From: Tupaia tana
Lineage: Eukaryota > Chordata > Mammalia > Scandentia > Tupaiidae
Assembly: GCA_026018925.1 (NCBI GenBank)
Contig: JAKSZU010000002.1
Span: 87,262,475-87,326,474 of the forward strand
Reading direction: 5' to 3'
Length of the DNA stretch: 64,000 nt
A model generated the notes under the pieces. The model had not been told where the DNA came from and did no database searches. It saw only the letters and a list, made by a program, of their open reading frames with translations. A program made the translations under genes and the position numbers. Of this stretch, positions 54,418-64,000 are shown piece by piece (within the stretch, counting starts at the first letter, position 1; each line of letters starts with the position of its first letter).

Positions 54418-57400
54418 TTATGTCCTCCAATTTTTTTCACTATCATAGAATGCTGATAGTCGGTATATATTGAGTGGATACATACAATATCTTTCTTTCA
54501 TAACCTGGCTTACTTCACTCAGCAATATATCCTCCGTATCTGACCACTTTCTATCAAATTCCAGGGCCTTGTTATTTTTTATGGCTGAGTAGTATTCCAT
54601 AGAGTATATATACCACACTTTTCCAATCCATTCATCAGTTTGTGGACATTTAGGTTGGTTCCATGTCTTGGCAATTGTGAATAATGCTGCAATAAACATT
54701 GATGTGCAAGCACTTTTCTGACTGAGCGTTCTCCTGTCTTTTGGGTAAATACCCAGAAGTGGGATTACTGGATCGAATGGTAGTTCTATTTGTAGATCTT
54801 TGAGGAACCTCCATATTGTTCTCCACAGTGGTTGAACTAGTTTACATTCCCACCAACAGTGTAGGAGGGTTCCCTTTTCACCACATCCCCGCCAACACTT
54901 ATCACTTTTTATATTCTTAATCTTTGCCATTCTGACAGGGGTTAGGTGGTATCTCATTGTAGTTTTTATCTGCATCTCCCTTATGATGAGGGATGTTGAG
55001 CATTTCCTCATATGCTTTTTGGCTATTCGTATGTCTTCCTTAGAGAGACTTTTGTTCAGCTCATTTTCCCACCTTTTAATTGGGTTAATCATTTTTTTTC
55101 GCATAAGGCACTTGAGTTCCCTGTGTATTCTGGTTATCAGTCCCTTGTCTGAGGCATATTTAACAAAAATATTTTCCCATTCTGAGGGTTGTCGGTTCAC
55201 ACTTGTTACTGTGTCCTTTGCTGTGCAGAAACTTCTTAGTCTAATATAGTCCCACTTGTCTATTTTAGGGATTATTGCCTGTGCCTTGGGAGTCTTATTT
55301 AAGAAGTCTTTGCCTACTCCAATGTCCCCCAGAGTTTCCCCAGCATTTTCCACCAGTAGTTTTATTGTTTGAGGTTTTAGGTTAAGATCTTTGATCCATT
55401 TTGAGTTGACTGTTGTTAGTGGTGAAAGATGGGGGTTCAGTTTCATCTTTCTGCAGGTGGATACCCAGTTTTTCCAGCACCATTTGCTAAAGATGTTTTC
55501 CTTTTCCCAATGGATTGACTGATATCCTTTGTCAAAGATCAGTTGGCTGTAAACTTTGGGGGTTATTTCTGGGGTCTCTATTCTCTTCCATTGGTCCACA
55601 TGTCTGTTTTTATGCCAATACCATGCTGTTTTGATGACCACAGCTTTATAGTATATCTTGGGATCAGGGAGTGATATGCCTCCTACTCCACTCTTCTTGC
55701 GCAGGATTGCTTTTGCAATACGAGGTCTTTTATGGTTCCAGACAAATTCTATGATTGCCCTTTCTAGATCTCTGAAGAATATCTCTGGTATTTCGATTGG
55801 AATTGCATTAAACATGTAGATTAATTTGGGTAGAATTGCCATTTTGATTATGTTAATTCTTCCAATCCAGGAGCATGGGATATCCTTCCACTTTTTTATG
55901 TCACTTTCAATGTCTCTTTTAAGATTTTCGTAGTTTTCTTTATAAAGATCTTTGACTTTCTTAGTTAGGTTTATCCCTAGGTATCTTATACACCTTGTGG
56001 CTATGGTGAAAGGGATTCCTTTCTTCAACTCTGCTTCGTTCAACTTGTTGTTCATAAATAGAAATGCTATAGATTTTTGGATATTGATTTTGTATCCTGC
56101 CACTTTACTGTATTCACTTATTACTTCAAGCAGTTTTTTCATGGATACCTTTGGGTCTTCTAAGTATACCATCATGTCATCTGCAAATAAAGATATTTTC
56201 AATTCTTCTTTGCCTATTCGAATGCCTTTAATATTGTTCTCTTCTCTGATTGCAATAGCTAAGACTTCCAGTACTATATTAAAGAGCAGTGGAGAAAGTG
56301 GGCAGCCCTGCCTAGTACCTGTTTTCAGAGGAAAAGCTTTCAGCTTTTCCCCATTCAGTATAATGTTAGCTGTAGATTTTTCATAGATGGCTTTTATTGT
56401 GTTCAGAAATGACCCTTCTATACCAATCTTACTGAGAGTCTTAATCATAAAAGGATGCTGTATTTTATCAAATGCTTTCTCCGCATCAATTGAGATGATC
56501 ATATGGTTTTTATCTTTCTTTCTGTTAATGTGGTGTATTACATTTATGGTCTTGCGTATATTGAACCATCCTTGCATCCCTGGTATAAAGCCTACCTGAT
56601 CGTGATGAATGATCTTTGTTATATGTTGTTGGATACGATTTGCGAGTATTTTGTTGAGAATTTTCGCATCTATATTCATCAATGATATTGGTCTGTAGTT
56701 TTCCTTTTTTGTCATATCCTTATCTGTTTTGGGGATGAGGATGATGGAGGCTTCATAAAATGAATTTGGAAGGTTTCCTTCCTTTTGAATCTTTAGAAAT
56801 AATTTTAGTAGGATAGGGGTTAACTCTTCCTTAAAAGTTTTGTAGAATTCACAAGTGAAGCCATCTGGGCCTGGGCTTTTCTTTGTTGGGAGGTTATTTA
56901 TTACTGATTCAATCTCCTGGCTTGTTATAGGTCTATTCAGGTTCTCTATGTCTTCCTGATCCAATCTTGGTAGATTATATGCATCCAGGAATTTGTCCAT
57001 CTCCTCCAGGTTATCTTGTTTGTTGGCGTAAAGTTGCTCATAGTATCCTCTAATGATATTTTGTATTTCTGCTGTGTCTGTGGTAATATTGCCTGTTTCA
57101 TCACATATTTGATTAATCTGGTTTCTTTCTTTCTTCTTCTTAATCAGTCTAGCCAATGGTGTGTCGATCTTGTTAATCTTTTCAAAGAACCAGCTTTTGC
57201 TTTCATTTATTTTCTGTATGGTTCGTTTATTTTCTATTTCATTTATTTCTGCTCGAACCTTTATTATTTCTTTTCGCCTGGCATTTTGGGGATTTGTTTG
57301 TTGTTGTTTTTCCAATTCTCTGAGGCATGATGATAAGTTATCTAGTTGCCATCTTTCTGTCCTTTTCTTATGTGCACTAATTGCTATGAATTTTCCTCTT

Positions 57401-58296
57401 ATGACTGCTTTTGCTGTGTCCCATAGATTCTGGACACTTGTGTACTCATTATCGTTAGTTTCCATAAATTTTTTTATTTCAGCCTTAATTTCTTCAGTAG
57501 TGAAGAAGTCATTCAGAAGTAGGTTGTTCAGTTTCCATGTGTTCGTGTATTTTCGGGGTTGTGTCTTGAAATTAATCTTGAGTTTAATTCCATCATGGTC
57601 AGAGAAGATGCTGGGTACAGTTTCTATGCCTTTGAATCTATAAAGGCTTGATTTGTGTCCTAATATATGATCTATCTTTGAAAAGGTTCCATGTTGGGGT
57701 GAGAAAAATGTATATGTTGTGGATGTAGGGTGGAAAGTTCTATAGATATCTGTCAAGCCCATTCCATTTATAGTATCATTTAAGTCCTGTATCTCTCTAT
57801 TTATTTTCTGTCTAGAAGACCTGTCTATAGGAGATAATGGGGTGTTGAGATCTCCAACAATTATAGTATTTCTCCCTATCTCTCCTTTTAGCTCCAACAG
57901 TCTTTCCTTCACATATTTAGGCGCACCTGAGTTGGGTGCATAGATATTTATAAGGGTTATGTCTTCTTGCTGGATTACCCCATTTACTATTATATAATGC
58001 CCTTCTTTGTCTCTTCTTACAGTCTTTGTCTTGAAATCTATTTTGTCTGAGATCAATATCGCTACTCCAGCCTTTTTTTGATTTCCATTTGCATGGAGTA
58101 TCTTTTTCCAGCCCTTGACTTTTAGTCTATGTATGTCTTTATCCATAAGGTGAGTTTCTTGTAGGCAACAGATAGAGGGTTTCTGTTTTCTTATCCAGTC
58201 AGCCAGTCTATGTCTCTTTACTGGAGAATTTAATCCATTGACATTCAATGTAATTATCGATATTTCCGTACCTGATCCTATCATTAAGTGAGCCAT
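54418..58296 (-). CDS. ORF2: L1 ORF2p: endonuclease-reverse transcriptase
   Basis: 1292 codons, close to the 1275 of human ORF2p. The protein nicks target DNA and reverse-transcribes L1 RNA at the nick (target-primed reverse transcription), also acting on SINE RNA. The APE-type endonuclease spans about residues 10-240: NVNGLN 18-23, QET with Glu47, GDLN with Asp149, and SDHD 232-235. A YY motif lies near 418. Reverse transcriptase motifs run in order: KSPGPDGF 473-480, YRPISLMN 534-541, HDQVGF 565-570, SIDAEKAFD 602-610, TRQGCPLSP 661-669, FADD 704-707 (catalytic aspartates present) and YLGINL 772-777. A C-terminal CX3CX7HX4C knuckle uses Cys1134, Cys1138, His1146 and Cys1151. No stop or frameshift is seen. 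The first Met gives a five-residue head; Met5 (codon at 58284) aligns better with the start of known ORF2 proteins. In L1s this ORF is translated from the bicistronic RNA. Confidence 0.97.
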   Translation of the reverse strand: MAHLMIGSGTEISIITLNVNGLNSPVKRHRLADWIRKQKPSICCLQETHLMDKDIHRLKVKGWKKILHANGNQKKAGVAILISDKIDFKTKTVRRDKEGHYIIVNGVIQQEDITLINIYAPNSGAPKYVKERLLELKGEIGRNTIIVGDLNTPLSPIDRSSRQKINREIQDLNDTINGMGLTDIYRTFHPTSTTYTFFSPQHGTFSKIDHILGHKSSLYRFKGIETVPSIFSDHDGIKLKINFKTQPRKYTNTWKLNNLLLNDFFTTEEIKAEIKKFMETNDNEYTSVQNLWDTAKAVIRGKFIAISAHKKRTERWQLDNLSSCLRELEKQQQTNPQNARRKEIIKVRAEINEIENKRTIQKINESKSWFFEKINKIDTPLARLIKKKKERNQINQICDETGNITTDTAEIQNIIRGYYEQLYANKQDNLEEMDKFLDAYNLPRLDQEDIENLNRPITSQEIESVINNLPTKKSPGPDGFTCEFYKTFKEELTPILLKLFLKIQKEGNLPNSFYEASIILIPKTDKDMTKKENYRPISLMNIDAKILNKILANRIQQHITKIIHHDQVGFIPGMQGWFNIRKTINVIHHINRKKDKNHMIISIDAEKAFDKIQHPFMIKTLSKIGIEGSFLNTIKAIYEKSTANIILNGEKLKAFPLKTGTRQGCPLSPLLFNIVLEVLAIAIREENNIKGIRIGKEELKISLFADDMMVYLEDPKVSMKKLLEVISEYSKVAGYKINIQKSIAFLFMNNKLNEAELKKGIPFTIATRCIRYLGINLTKKVKDLYKENYENLKRDIESDIKKWKDIPCSWIGRINIIKMAILPKLIYMFNAIPIEIPEIFFRDLERAIIEFVWNHKRPRIAKAILRKKSGVGGISLPDPKIYYKAVVIKTAWYWHKNRHVDQWKRIETPEITPKVYSQLIFDKGYQSIHWEKENIFSKWCWKNWVSTCRKMKLNPHLSPLTTVNSKWIKDLNLKPQTIKLLVENAGETLGDIGVGKDFLNKTPKAQAIIPKIDKWDYIRLRSFCTAKDTVTSVNRQPSEWENIFVKYASDKGLITRIHRELKCLMRKKMINPIKRWENELNKSLSKEDIRIAKKHMRKCSTSLIIREMQIKTTMRYHLTPVRMAKIKNIKSDKCWRGCGEKGTLLHCWWECKLVQPLWRTIWRFLKDLQIELPFDPVIPLLGIYPKDRRTLSQKSACTSMFIAALFTIAKTWNQPKCPQTDEWIGKVWYIYSMEYYSAIKNNKALEFDRKWSDTEDILLSEVSQVMKERYCMYPLNIYRLSAFYDSEKNWRT

Positions 58297-58339
58297 TTTC
58301 TTGGTTGCTCTTTGTTCTCGTATAACTGTCTCTGATTTT

Positions 58340-59308
58340 TTAGTTTTCCTGGTATAATACTCCCTTCAGAACCTCTTGAAGAGCTGGTCTGGAGTTGGTA
58401 AATTCCTTCAAATTTTGTTTATTCGAGAATGTTTTTATCTTTTTTTCCCATATGAAAGATAATTTTGCCGGGTATAATATTCTTGGTTGAAATTGTTTTT
58501 CACTCAACACTTTTACTATGCTTCCCCATTCTTTCCTTTCTTGCATTGTTTCCGCCGAAAGATCCGATGTTAGCCTGATGGGGTGACCTTTGTAAGTAAC
58601 CTGGCGTTTCCCTCTTGCCAACTTTAGTATCTTGTCTTTGTCTGTTGTTTTTGCCAGTCTGGCTATAATGTGCCTTGGAGAGGATCTTCTTGGGTTGATT
58701 CTACCCGGGGTCCTATGTATTTCCTGGGTCTGGATATTTGAGTGCCTTTCTAGATTTGGAAAGTTTTCTTCCAGGATCTCATGGAATAAATTATCTAGGC
58801 CCTTATTATTTTCTTCCTCTTCTGGAATACCTATTATCCGGATGTTGGGGCGCTTGATAGTATCCAGTATTCCTCGTATATTATCCTCATTTTTCATGGT
58901 TGTTTTCTCAGTCTTCTTGATGCTTTTTTCTAGGTCAGATGTTTTGTCTTCTACGTTAGATATTCGATCTTCTGCCTGGTCTAACCTACTTTTAATACTT
59001 TCAAGGGAGGTTTTGATTTCCTGTATCACATTCTTCATTCCTAGAAGTTCCATCTGGTTCTTGTTTAAGGTATCCATTTCTTCTTTCAAGTCATTGAAGG
59101 ACTTCCTCATCTCCTGGAGCTCCTTGTCTCTTTTCTCTTCCATCTCAGTTAGTTTGGTCACTACAAATAATCTGAATTCCTTATCAGACATGTCCACGAC
59201 GTCCATTGTATTGACTGTGGGTGATGTAGGCTTGATGATTTCCCTTGAGGGAGAGGCCTTTTGTTGGTTGCTCATATTTCTGGAGCCTCTGCGATTGTTC
59301 TTAGTCAT
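58340..59308 (-). CDS. ORF1: L1 ORF1p: RNA-binding chaperone
   Basis: 322 codons; human ORF1p has 338. The protein trimerises through a coiled coil and coats L1 RNA in the cytoplasmic RNP that carries ORF2p. Residues 1-40 are a polar, basic N-terminus. Residues about 45-150 are a charged helical coiled coil rich in Glu, Lys and Leu. An RRM-like domain covers about 154-250 (NIRIIGIPE 155-163, PRHIIARL 211-218). The C-terminal domain covers about 251-322 ([11 protein letters not shown] 246-256, [12 protein letters not shown] 274-285). The tail is shorter than in the human protein. ORF2 begins 43 bp downstream; human L1 has about 63 bp there. The start ATG follows the 5'UTR directly and no better in-frame Met lies upstream. 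The frame is intact. Confidence 0.95.
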   Translation of the reverse strand: MTKNNRRGSRNMSNQQKASPSREIIKPTSPTVNTMDVVDMSDKEFRLFVVTKLTEMEEKRDKELQEMRKSFNDLKEEMDTLNKNQMELLGMKNVIQEIKTSLESIKSRLDQAEDRISNVEDKTSDLEKSIKKTEKTTMKNEDNIRGILDTIKRPNIRIIGIPEEEENNKGLDNLFHEILEENFPNLERHSNIQTQEIHRTPGRINPRRSSPRHIIARLAKTTDKDKILKLARGKRQVTYKGHPIRLTSDLSAETMQERKEWGSIVKVLSEKQFQPRILYPAKLSFIWEKKIKTFSNKQNLKEFTNSRPALQEVLKGVLYQEN

Positions 59309-60016
59309 TAGGTATTCTATATGTTTCTTCCTAACTAATTGTTAATAGTTGTACAGGCTTAGAAAATTGATGATTTCCCTTATGGTTGGCCTACCTGTTG
59401 CTCACAATTACCATTAACTGTTGCCACTACCCTGGATGGCCCAAAGTCCTCACTGTCTCTAAGGACAGGTGAGCCTACAAATGACTGAATAAGCAACACC
59501 CCAAGAGCAAAGAAAAACAAACTGAAAAAAGGAAATCGCGCGGCGCGCAAGCGCGCTGCGCGCTATTCAAATCACCAGAATTCAGAGTCCAAAGGCTAGT
59601 GGGAAAGTGTCAGAAGATGAGTGACAGGACCAGGTTGGTCAGGTCTGGAGCCTGAGTCCGCCTGGTGCCCGGAACTGCTGGCCGGCTCGATCCGGATTGC
59701 GGGTGGGGTGGGGTGGGAGTTCGCCTTAAAGTCCCAGACAACCAACCTGGGGTCCAAGGAGGAGAAATGGTGGGGATGTGTGGAGATTCGGAAAGGTCGG
59801 GCCTGCAGCCTGAGTCCGCCTGGTGCCCGGAACTGCTGGCCGGCTCGATCCGGATTGCGGGTGGGGTGGGGTGGGAGTTCGCCTTAAAGTCCCAGACAAC
59901 CAACCTGGGGTCCAAGGAGGAGAAACGGTGGGGATGCGTGGAGATTCGGAAAGGTCGGGCCTGCAGCCTGAGTCCGCCTGGTGCCCGGAACTGCTGGCCG
60001 GCTCGATCCGGATTGC
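59309..60016 (-). promoter_or_regulatory. L1 5'UTR / internal promoter with tandem monomers
   Basis: The distal part (about 59651-60016) consists of 158 bp direct repeats. Unit starts, marked by CCTGAGTCCG on the plus strand, lie at 59651, 59809 and 59967. Two units are full length and the outermost is a 50 bp partial unit, giving about 2.3 copies. The two full units differ at about two sites, both C/T. The units are GC- and CpG-rich, unlike the AT-rich surroundings. A non-monomeric stretch (59309-59640) joins them to ORF1 and holds a very CpG-dense palindrome near 59537-59563. Mouse and rat L1s also drive transcription from tandem 5' monomers, so a Pol II promoter role is inferred. Confidence 0.85.
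59651..60016 (-). repeat. 158 bp tandem monomer array (about 2.3 units)
   Basis: Unit spacing is exactly 158 bp between starts at 59651, 59809 and 59967. The outer end stops inside a unit at 60016, exactly where the target-site duplication begins, as expected when reverse transcription or transcription begins within a monomer. Confidence 0.93.
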
Positions 60017-60035
60017 CTGGTCCAATATAATTGTT
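60017..60035. repeat. L1 target-site duplication, right copy
   Basis: Matches 53942-53960 at all 19 positions. It lies next to the truncated outer monomer of the L1 5'UTR. Confidence 0.95.
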
Positions 60036-60065
60036 ACACTTCTTCCTGTTTTAAAATGCATGTAG

Positions 60066-60320
60066 GGACCAGCAGATGGCATAATGGTTACATCACTGAA
60101 CTCCCATGTAGTCAATTGTGGTTAACATCCTGGACCTGGCAGCTTAGAACTCATGCCAGGTGCATGTGCATGTATGCCCAAGATCCCGAGAGAGTGTGGA
60201 GGAGAGGGATAGTGGCATGACCATCCTCCACTGGGCAGTGGTTTCTTATTTTCTGTCTCTCAACCTCTCTCTATTTCTCTGGTGAGCACATGCGCCCTAT
60301 AGCAAAAGATCTCTCTTAAA
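60066..60320 (+). mobile_element. SINE-A copy
   Basis: Starts GGGACCAGCAGATGGCATAA, which includes the CTCF-like string CCAGCAGATGGC. Typical body and GCGCCCTATAGC end. The flanks share TTAAAAT-type sequence but the duplication is not perfect. Confidence 0.88.
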
Positions 60321-60334
60321 ATAAATGCAATAGT

Positions 60335-60420
60335 AGTAATCACCTTGTAGGATTTTTGTGAAAATTACATGAGATAATATTATGTAAAGCCCTTATACCT
60401 TGCATCATTACTTCTTATAA
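60335..60420 (+). mobile_element. MIR fragment
   Basis: AATCACCTTGTAGGATTTTTG, TGAAAATTACATGAGATAAT, TATGTAAAGCCCTTATA: 3' part of a forward MIR. Confidence 0.55.
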
Positions 60421-61268
60421 AAGATGTCAATATAATACTGACAGCTCTACTACTTCTACTAGAGATATTGTTGGTTAGCATCACTAAGAGAGCAATTTGT
60501 GGAGTCTGCTTTTTTCATCCCCCACTATTATCAGCCTTAATGGTGAGGAAATTGGCCTTAGGGTGGCTCGTTGTTTTCAATAAGTGAGCTCAAGAATCAT
60601 GCTGGCTTTATTACTATTTTTAAATTACAAATCTATTTCATTTTCTCAATTGGAAAACAGGGAATGGAAGGAACACTTAAAAAGTGCTCATAACCCCACC
60701 ATCCCAAGACAACCCCTGTCGCCATCTTTATTTTCTATGTATACATTATTGGAAGGTCATTGTTGTGGTGATGTTGGTGAATGTGTTGTTAAATCTGCTG
60801 CTTAGTACACGCATCTCAGGCACTGAGAGTGCATAGATTAAAAGATCTTGGAGGAAAGAACTAGTTTAACCTGAGTCCAGAGCTAAGTAAGAGTGCCAGT
60901 GAGATCCTCTATTAGTGTCGGAGCTTGAAGGAGGCACAGAAACAAACCTCTTTTTGTTCCAAAACTCTAAGGCTTAGGGTTGTTGTGTTTGCAAACAACA
61001 ATGGTAGTTTAGCTCAGCTAATAAGAATTTCAGGGACACCTAACTTTCAAAATACCTTGTTGTCTTGTATTGTAATTTCTCAGCATGTTGCAGTTATTGT
61101 TTTATCAACAGCCATATGTTTCTCGCCCTGTGGGAGCGAGCACCTGCCACTCTTAAATAAACTTGTCACAAATTTACCATTTATTTAGCAATCGATGGTA
61201 AACAACAGCAGTGGACATTAGTTTCAATTTATTGAATCATGCAAAGACTAAAATTGAAAACACATGGA
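60421..61268. other. Unique sequence
   Basis: No gene recognised. Short open frames at 60584-60805 and 60925-61188 lack domains. Confidence 0.5.
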
Positions 61269-61352
61269 GTCATTAATTCATTAATTTAAGTTAGTTTAAC
61301 AGTTATCTATGTCATTAATTCATTAATTTAAGTTAGTTTAACAGTTATCTAT
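61269..61352. repeat. Perfect 42 bp tandem duplication
   Basis: Units 61269-61310 and 61311-61352, both starting GTCATTAATTCATTAATTTA, are identical. Confidence 0.93.
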
Positions 61353-61870
61353 TACTTGATTTCTGTGTGTTAGCCATAGTCCTAGGCTCTGATTAAACTG
61401 AGATGAACAAAGTCGGCATGATTAATGCCTTGGAGGTACTCCAGATAGCCAGGAAAACAGTAGTAAACAAGGAGACAATCAAATAAACATAAAGTTGAAG
61501 ATTACAGGAAGTACCTTGAAATAAAGGAAATGCGTTCCAAATAGAATAAGGTTGGAGGGACTGGAGTGGAGGAACTCCTTCTCAGTAGTTAGGGCAGATG
61601 TCTTTGAGTGGGTAATCTTTCCGTTGAGATGTAATGGAATACAAGGAACAGCCAGGCAGCAAATTGGGAGAAGAGCCTGTTGGCTTGGTGCCTAGAAGGA
61701 GCTTGCTTTCTAGGGGAACTGAAAGAAGCCCATTGTGTTTGGAGTGTGGAAGTGAGCCAAAGAATGAGAGGCCCAGATGAGGCTGGGCAGGGCAGGCCAG
61801 ATCACACTGGCCTTTGCAGGCTATGTCTCCAGACCTAGTATCTGTAGGCAAGTTTGTGGCTCCTCCCTTA
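61353..61870 (-). mobile_element. L2 (long fragment)
   Basis: Reversed L2: GTTAGCCATAGTCCTAGGCT, GGAACAGCCAGGCAGC, CCAGATGAGGCTGGGCAGGG, CCAGATCACACTGGCCTTTG, CAGGCTATGTCTCC. About 500 bp. Confidence 0.72.
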
Positions 61871-61984
61871 GACACCCTGTTCTGGCTGATTGTTGTAATC
61901 ATTATCTGTCACACACACCTGTGCATAATGTTACCTTTGTACTTTAGTGCACACTCCTGTCCCTTCTGCCTGGAATAGAAATAG

Positions 61985-62200
61985 TATCAACTTCAGTTAG
62001 AATGTCTGCTCAGAGACTTGCAGGCAATATAATCCTAGGCAAGTCTTGAAACCCTACTGGGCCTCAGATCTTGTAAAATTATGAAGAGATAATCTCAACA
62101 TTTTGTTCTGAGAAATAAATGAGACAATATATGTGAAATCCCTTAGCATGGGGTCTGATGAAAAGCAGCTGCTCAATAAATGTGACTTTCCTTGTATCTC
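61985..62200 (+). mobile_element. MIR
   Basis: ATAATCCTAGGCAAGTCTTG, GGGCCTCAGATCTTGTAAAA, GAGAAATAAATGAGACAAT, GCTGCTCAATAAATGTGA. Confidence 0.75.
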
Positions 62201-62600
62201 TCCACTTATTGAGGTTCTATCTATTTCATTTTATTATCCCTTTCTAAGCCACCAAAGGGTTTTTCAATCTACCATCTATTTGTTCCTATTCAAAAATTCA
62301 CGGTAGTTTCATTTTTTGAGTGTTTACATCTTACTTCTCCTGACAAAAGAGAGCGGAAACACTGCCCAAACCACACAGTGGCAAGCAGGACTGGGCATAG
62401 AGGTGATGTTAAGGCTCATGTGTTTGCATCATTATCACCTAATGTAGCAAAGAAAATCTTGACTGGCAAAGCCATGAAGGCTGCAGGTAGAAAAATGGAG
62501 AATAGAAATGTGTTCTGTGATTGTAGGGAAGTTATTAAGAAGCTTCTTGGAGAGCTTGGAGTGGGAAGGATAGAATGTCATTACAGAATGTGAAAGGGAA
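62201..62600. other. Unique sequence
   Basis: No gene recognised. Confidence 0.45.
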
Positions 62601-62604
62601 ATTT

Positions 62605-62769
62605 TTTTGGGGGGAGAGAGATTTTTGCTATGGGGTAGGTGTGCTTGCAGGAGAGACAAAAGAGACAGAAAGTAAGTGAGTGAGTTTCAAGCCTCCTGAT
62701 TCAGGACTCGAACCACGGTTGGCCATGTGGGAGTCCTGTGACATAACCATTATGCTATCTACTAGTCCT
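62605..62769 (-). mobile_element. SINE-A copy with internal deletion
   Basis: GATTTTTGCTATGGGGTAGG, then GAGTTTCAAGCCTCC, CAGGACTCGAACCACGGTTG, ATCTACTAGTCC. The hairpin and body are missing. Confidence 0.88.
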
Positions 62770-62989
62770 GAGAACGGGATTTTTACCTAGTGGTAAATCA
62801 CCCCCAAACTGTCTTACTCTCAATGGTGATTAAAACAGATAAGTTATTTGGACCGCTCCTTAATTAATTCAACATTTACTGTTTACTATTTATCATGTTA
62901 TCTCTTAGGCTAGATATTGGTAAAATATCTGGAATGAGTAATTTAATTTTGACAGACTATTGCTATGTTGTTTGATCCACCCACACTTG
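62770..62989. other. Short unique spacer
   Basis: Nothing recognised. Confidence 0.4.
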
Positions 62990-62998
62990 TGGGTGATT

Positions 62999-63206
62999 TT
63001 TTAAAATTATTTATTTTAATTTTATTTATTATGATTAATATTATTATTTTAAATTCACTATAGAGCATATGCATTCACCAGAGAAAAATAGAAAGAGAGA
63101 GAGAGAGAGGGAGAGTGAGACAGCAAACCACCAGGCCCAGAACTCAAACCACAAGCGGCCATGTGGCAGTTCAGCATCCCAACCACCAAGACTCCTACTG
63201 GTCCTA
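62999..63206 (-). mobile_element. SINE-A-short-like copy
   Basis: AT-rich tail, ACTATAGAGCATATGCATTC, GACAGCAAACCACCAGG, CAGAACTCAAACCACAAG, CTCCTACTGGTCC. Flanked by TGGGTGATT at 62990-62998 and 63207-63215. Confidence 0.9.
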
Positions 63207-63215
63207 TGGGTGATT

Positions 63216-64000
63216 CTAAAGTGATGAGTGGCATATATTTCTTATATCATACATTCTATATTAAACATTATGGGATATAAATTACCATAAGTTATCAAAT
63301 ATATTTGTTTCTTATAGTATAAATTAAATTTTAAAATAGGATTTTAATTGCCAAACATAATTAAATATGTGTTCTTATAAATAGAAGAAAAAATAGTTTC
63401 AAAACTTTTCTTTGAAAACTACTTCTCTAGGTACAAATGCTGTCCATCTTTTTGATATGGCAATATAAATGCATAAACTATAAAATATAAATACTTTGCT
63501 CCTAAACCTCTATGTAAAATAGATCAGTAGGGTTTGTGAATCACATTAGTTTTTTTTTTCTTTTTGCTATTGTATTTTTAAGATCAAAGCATGTCTACCT
63601 TTTAATTGTCCAGAGAGTATTTTCTAACTTTATGTTTTTCTTCAAACTTTTAAAAATGTAAGACCTTTAAGAGCTGAGTAATTAATAAAGAGGGAAAGTC
63701 TCAAATAGTTTTTATTTCCCTTATTTTGGCATCTTTATTCCCAGATTTCATTTTATTTATTTATTTCCCAGATTAACATTTCTTTTTTCTTTCCGAAAAG
63801 CAAATTTCTCAGATGCATACTCATTTTATTTAAACTTACATTGATAAGTTTATCCCTTTAAATAGAATAAAGACCTTAATAATATTCATCAGGGCATTTC
63901 TTCCAGGTATTAAATTTATCTTCAAACCTGTAGTCCACGTTCCAAGAGATGCCTGTAATTAGATGTAATTACGTGTCATATTAATCAACTAGTGGTATTT
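63216..64000. other. Unique AT-rich sequence
   Basis: Nothing recognised to the window end. Confidence 0.5.

Larger units (their letters stand above)
53961..60016 (-). mobile_element. Full-length LINE-1 (L1) retrotransposon, apparently intact
   Basis: A 6.06 kb L1 inserted on the minus strand. In sense order it has a 5'UTR of tandem 158 bp monomers (60016 down to 59309), ORF1 (59308-58340), a 43 bp spacer, ORF2 (58296-54418), a 3'UTR and a poly(A) tail, seen as an impure T run at 53961-53994. A perfect 19 bp duplication, CTGGTCCAATATAATTGTT, flanks it at 53942-53960 and 60017-60035. The implied nick, TTGTT/AC on the plus strand, is a variant of the usual L1 endonuclease target TTTT/AA. Both ORFs are open, the target duplication is unmutated and the monomers are almost identical, all of which point to recent insertion. 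It may be competent to move, but that is inference. It lies 19 bp beyond the 3' duplication of a SINE-A. Confidence 0.96.

Noticed and set aside
54983-59345. Plus-strand open frames of 60-237 codons across the L1 coding region
   Set aside because: They are antisense shadows of ORF2 and ORF1, with no domains of their own.

Overview
This is nuclear DNA of a placental mammal. It is AT-rich and packed with retroposons. I see no rRNA, functional tRNA gene, CRISPR, operon or prokaryotic gene. Ancient shared mammalian repeats (MIR, L2, MER5A, Tigger/MER2, old L1) are mixed with younger lineage-specific SINEs. There are no primate Alu dimers and no rodent B1/B2. The young SINEs are tRNA-derived, and a few diverged copies join a tRNA-like head to a 7SL RNA-like body. 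That combination is what I remember for the Tu SINEs of tree shrews (Tupaia), so I favour Scandentia. A colugo (Dermoptera) is the main alternative. This assignment is inference.

Names used below. SINE-A is a roughly 260 bp tRNA-derived SINE: tRNA-like head with A and B boxes, a body with a C-run/G-run hairpin, a CT-rich part and an A tail. SINE-A-short is a roughly 160 bp relative whose head runs straight into a CT-rich stretch and a TGGTCAAATT-type end before an AT-rich tail. SINE-B is a separate older family (roughly 210 bp). SINE-C is the tRNA/7SL composite.

Layout. 1-15.9 kb: unique AT-rich DNA with scattered SINEs, a nested SINE-B/microsatellite/SINE-A block at 10.25-10.87 kb, a CTCF-like site at 11.79 kb and an L2/MER5/SINE nest at 12.6-13.5 kb. 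15.9-20.3 kb: one old L1 on the minus strand, interrupted by a Tigger DNA transposon, a younger L1 3' end, two 7SL-derived monomers, a SINE-A and a SINE-B. 20.4-53.4 kb: SINEs, MIR, L2, DNA-transposon relics, microsatellites and L1 3' fragments. An open frame at 32.48-32.83 kb behind a good splice acceptor is the best candidate for a host coding exon. 53.4-60.3 kb: a stack of insertions whose centre is a full-length, apparently intact L1 on the minus strand (53961-60016) with a 19 bp target-site duplication, open ORF1 and ORF2, and a 5'UTR made of 158 bp tandem monomers. 60.3-64 kb: MIR, a long L2, more SINEs and AT-rich DNA.

The only clearly coding genes are the two L1 proteins. ORF1p would coat the L1 RNA. 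ORF2p supplies the endonuclease and reverse transcriptase that copy L1 RNA into the genome, and by family knowledge also mobilise the SINEs. The many SINE copies with A tails and 9-16 bp flanking duplications fit that partnership. No host gene could be named, so the window is probably intergenic or intronic.
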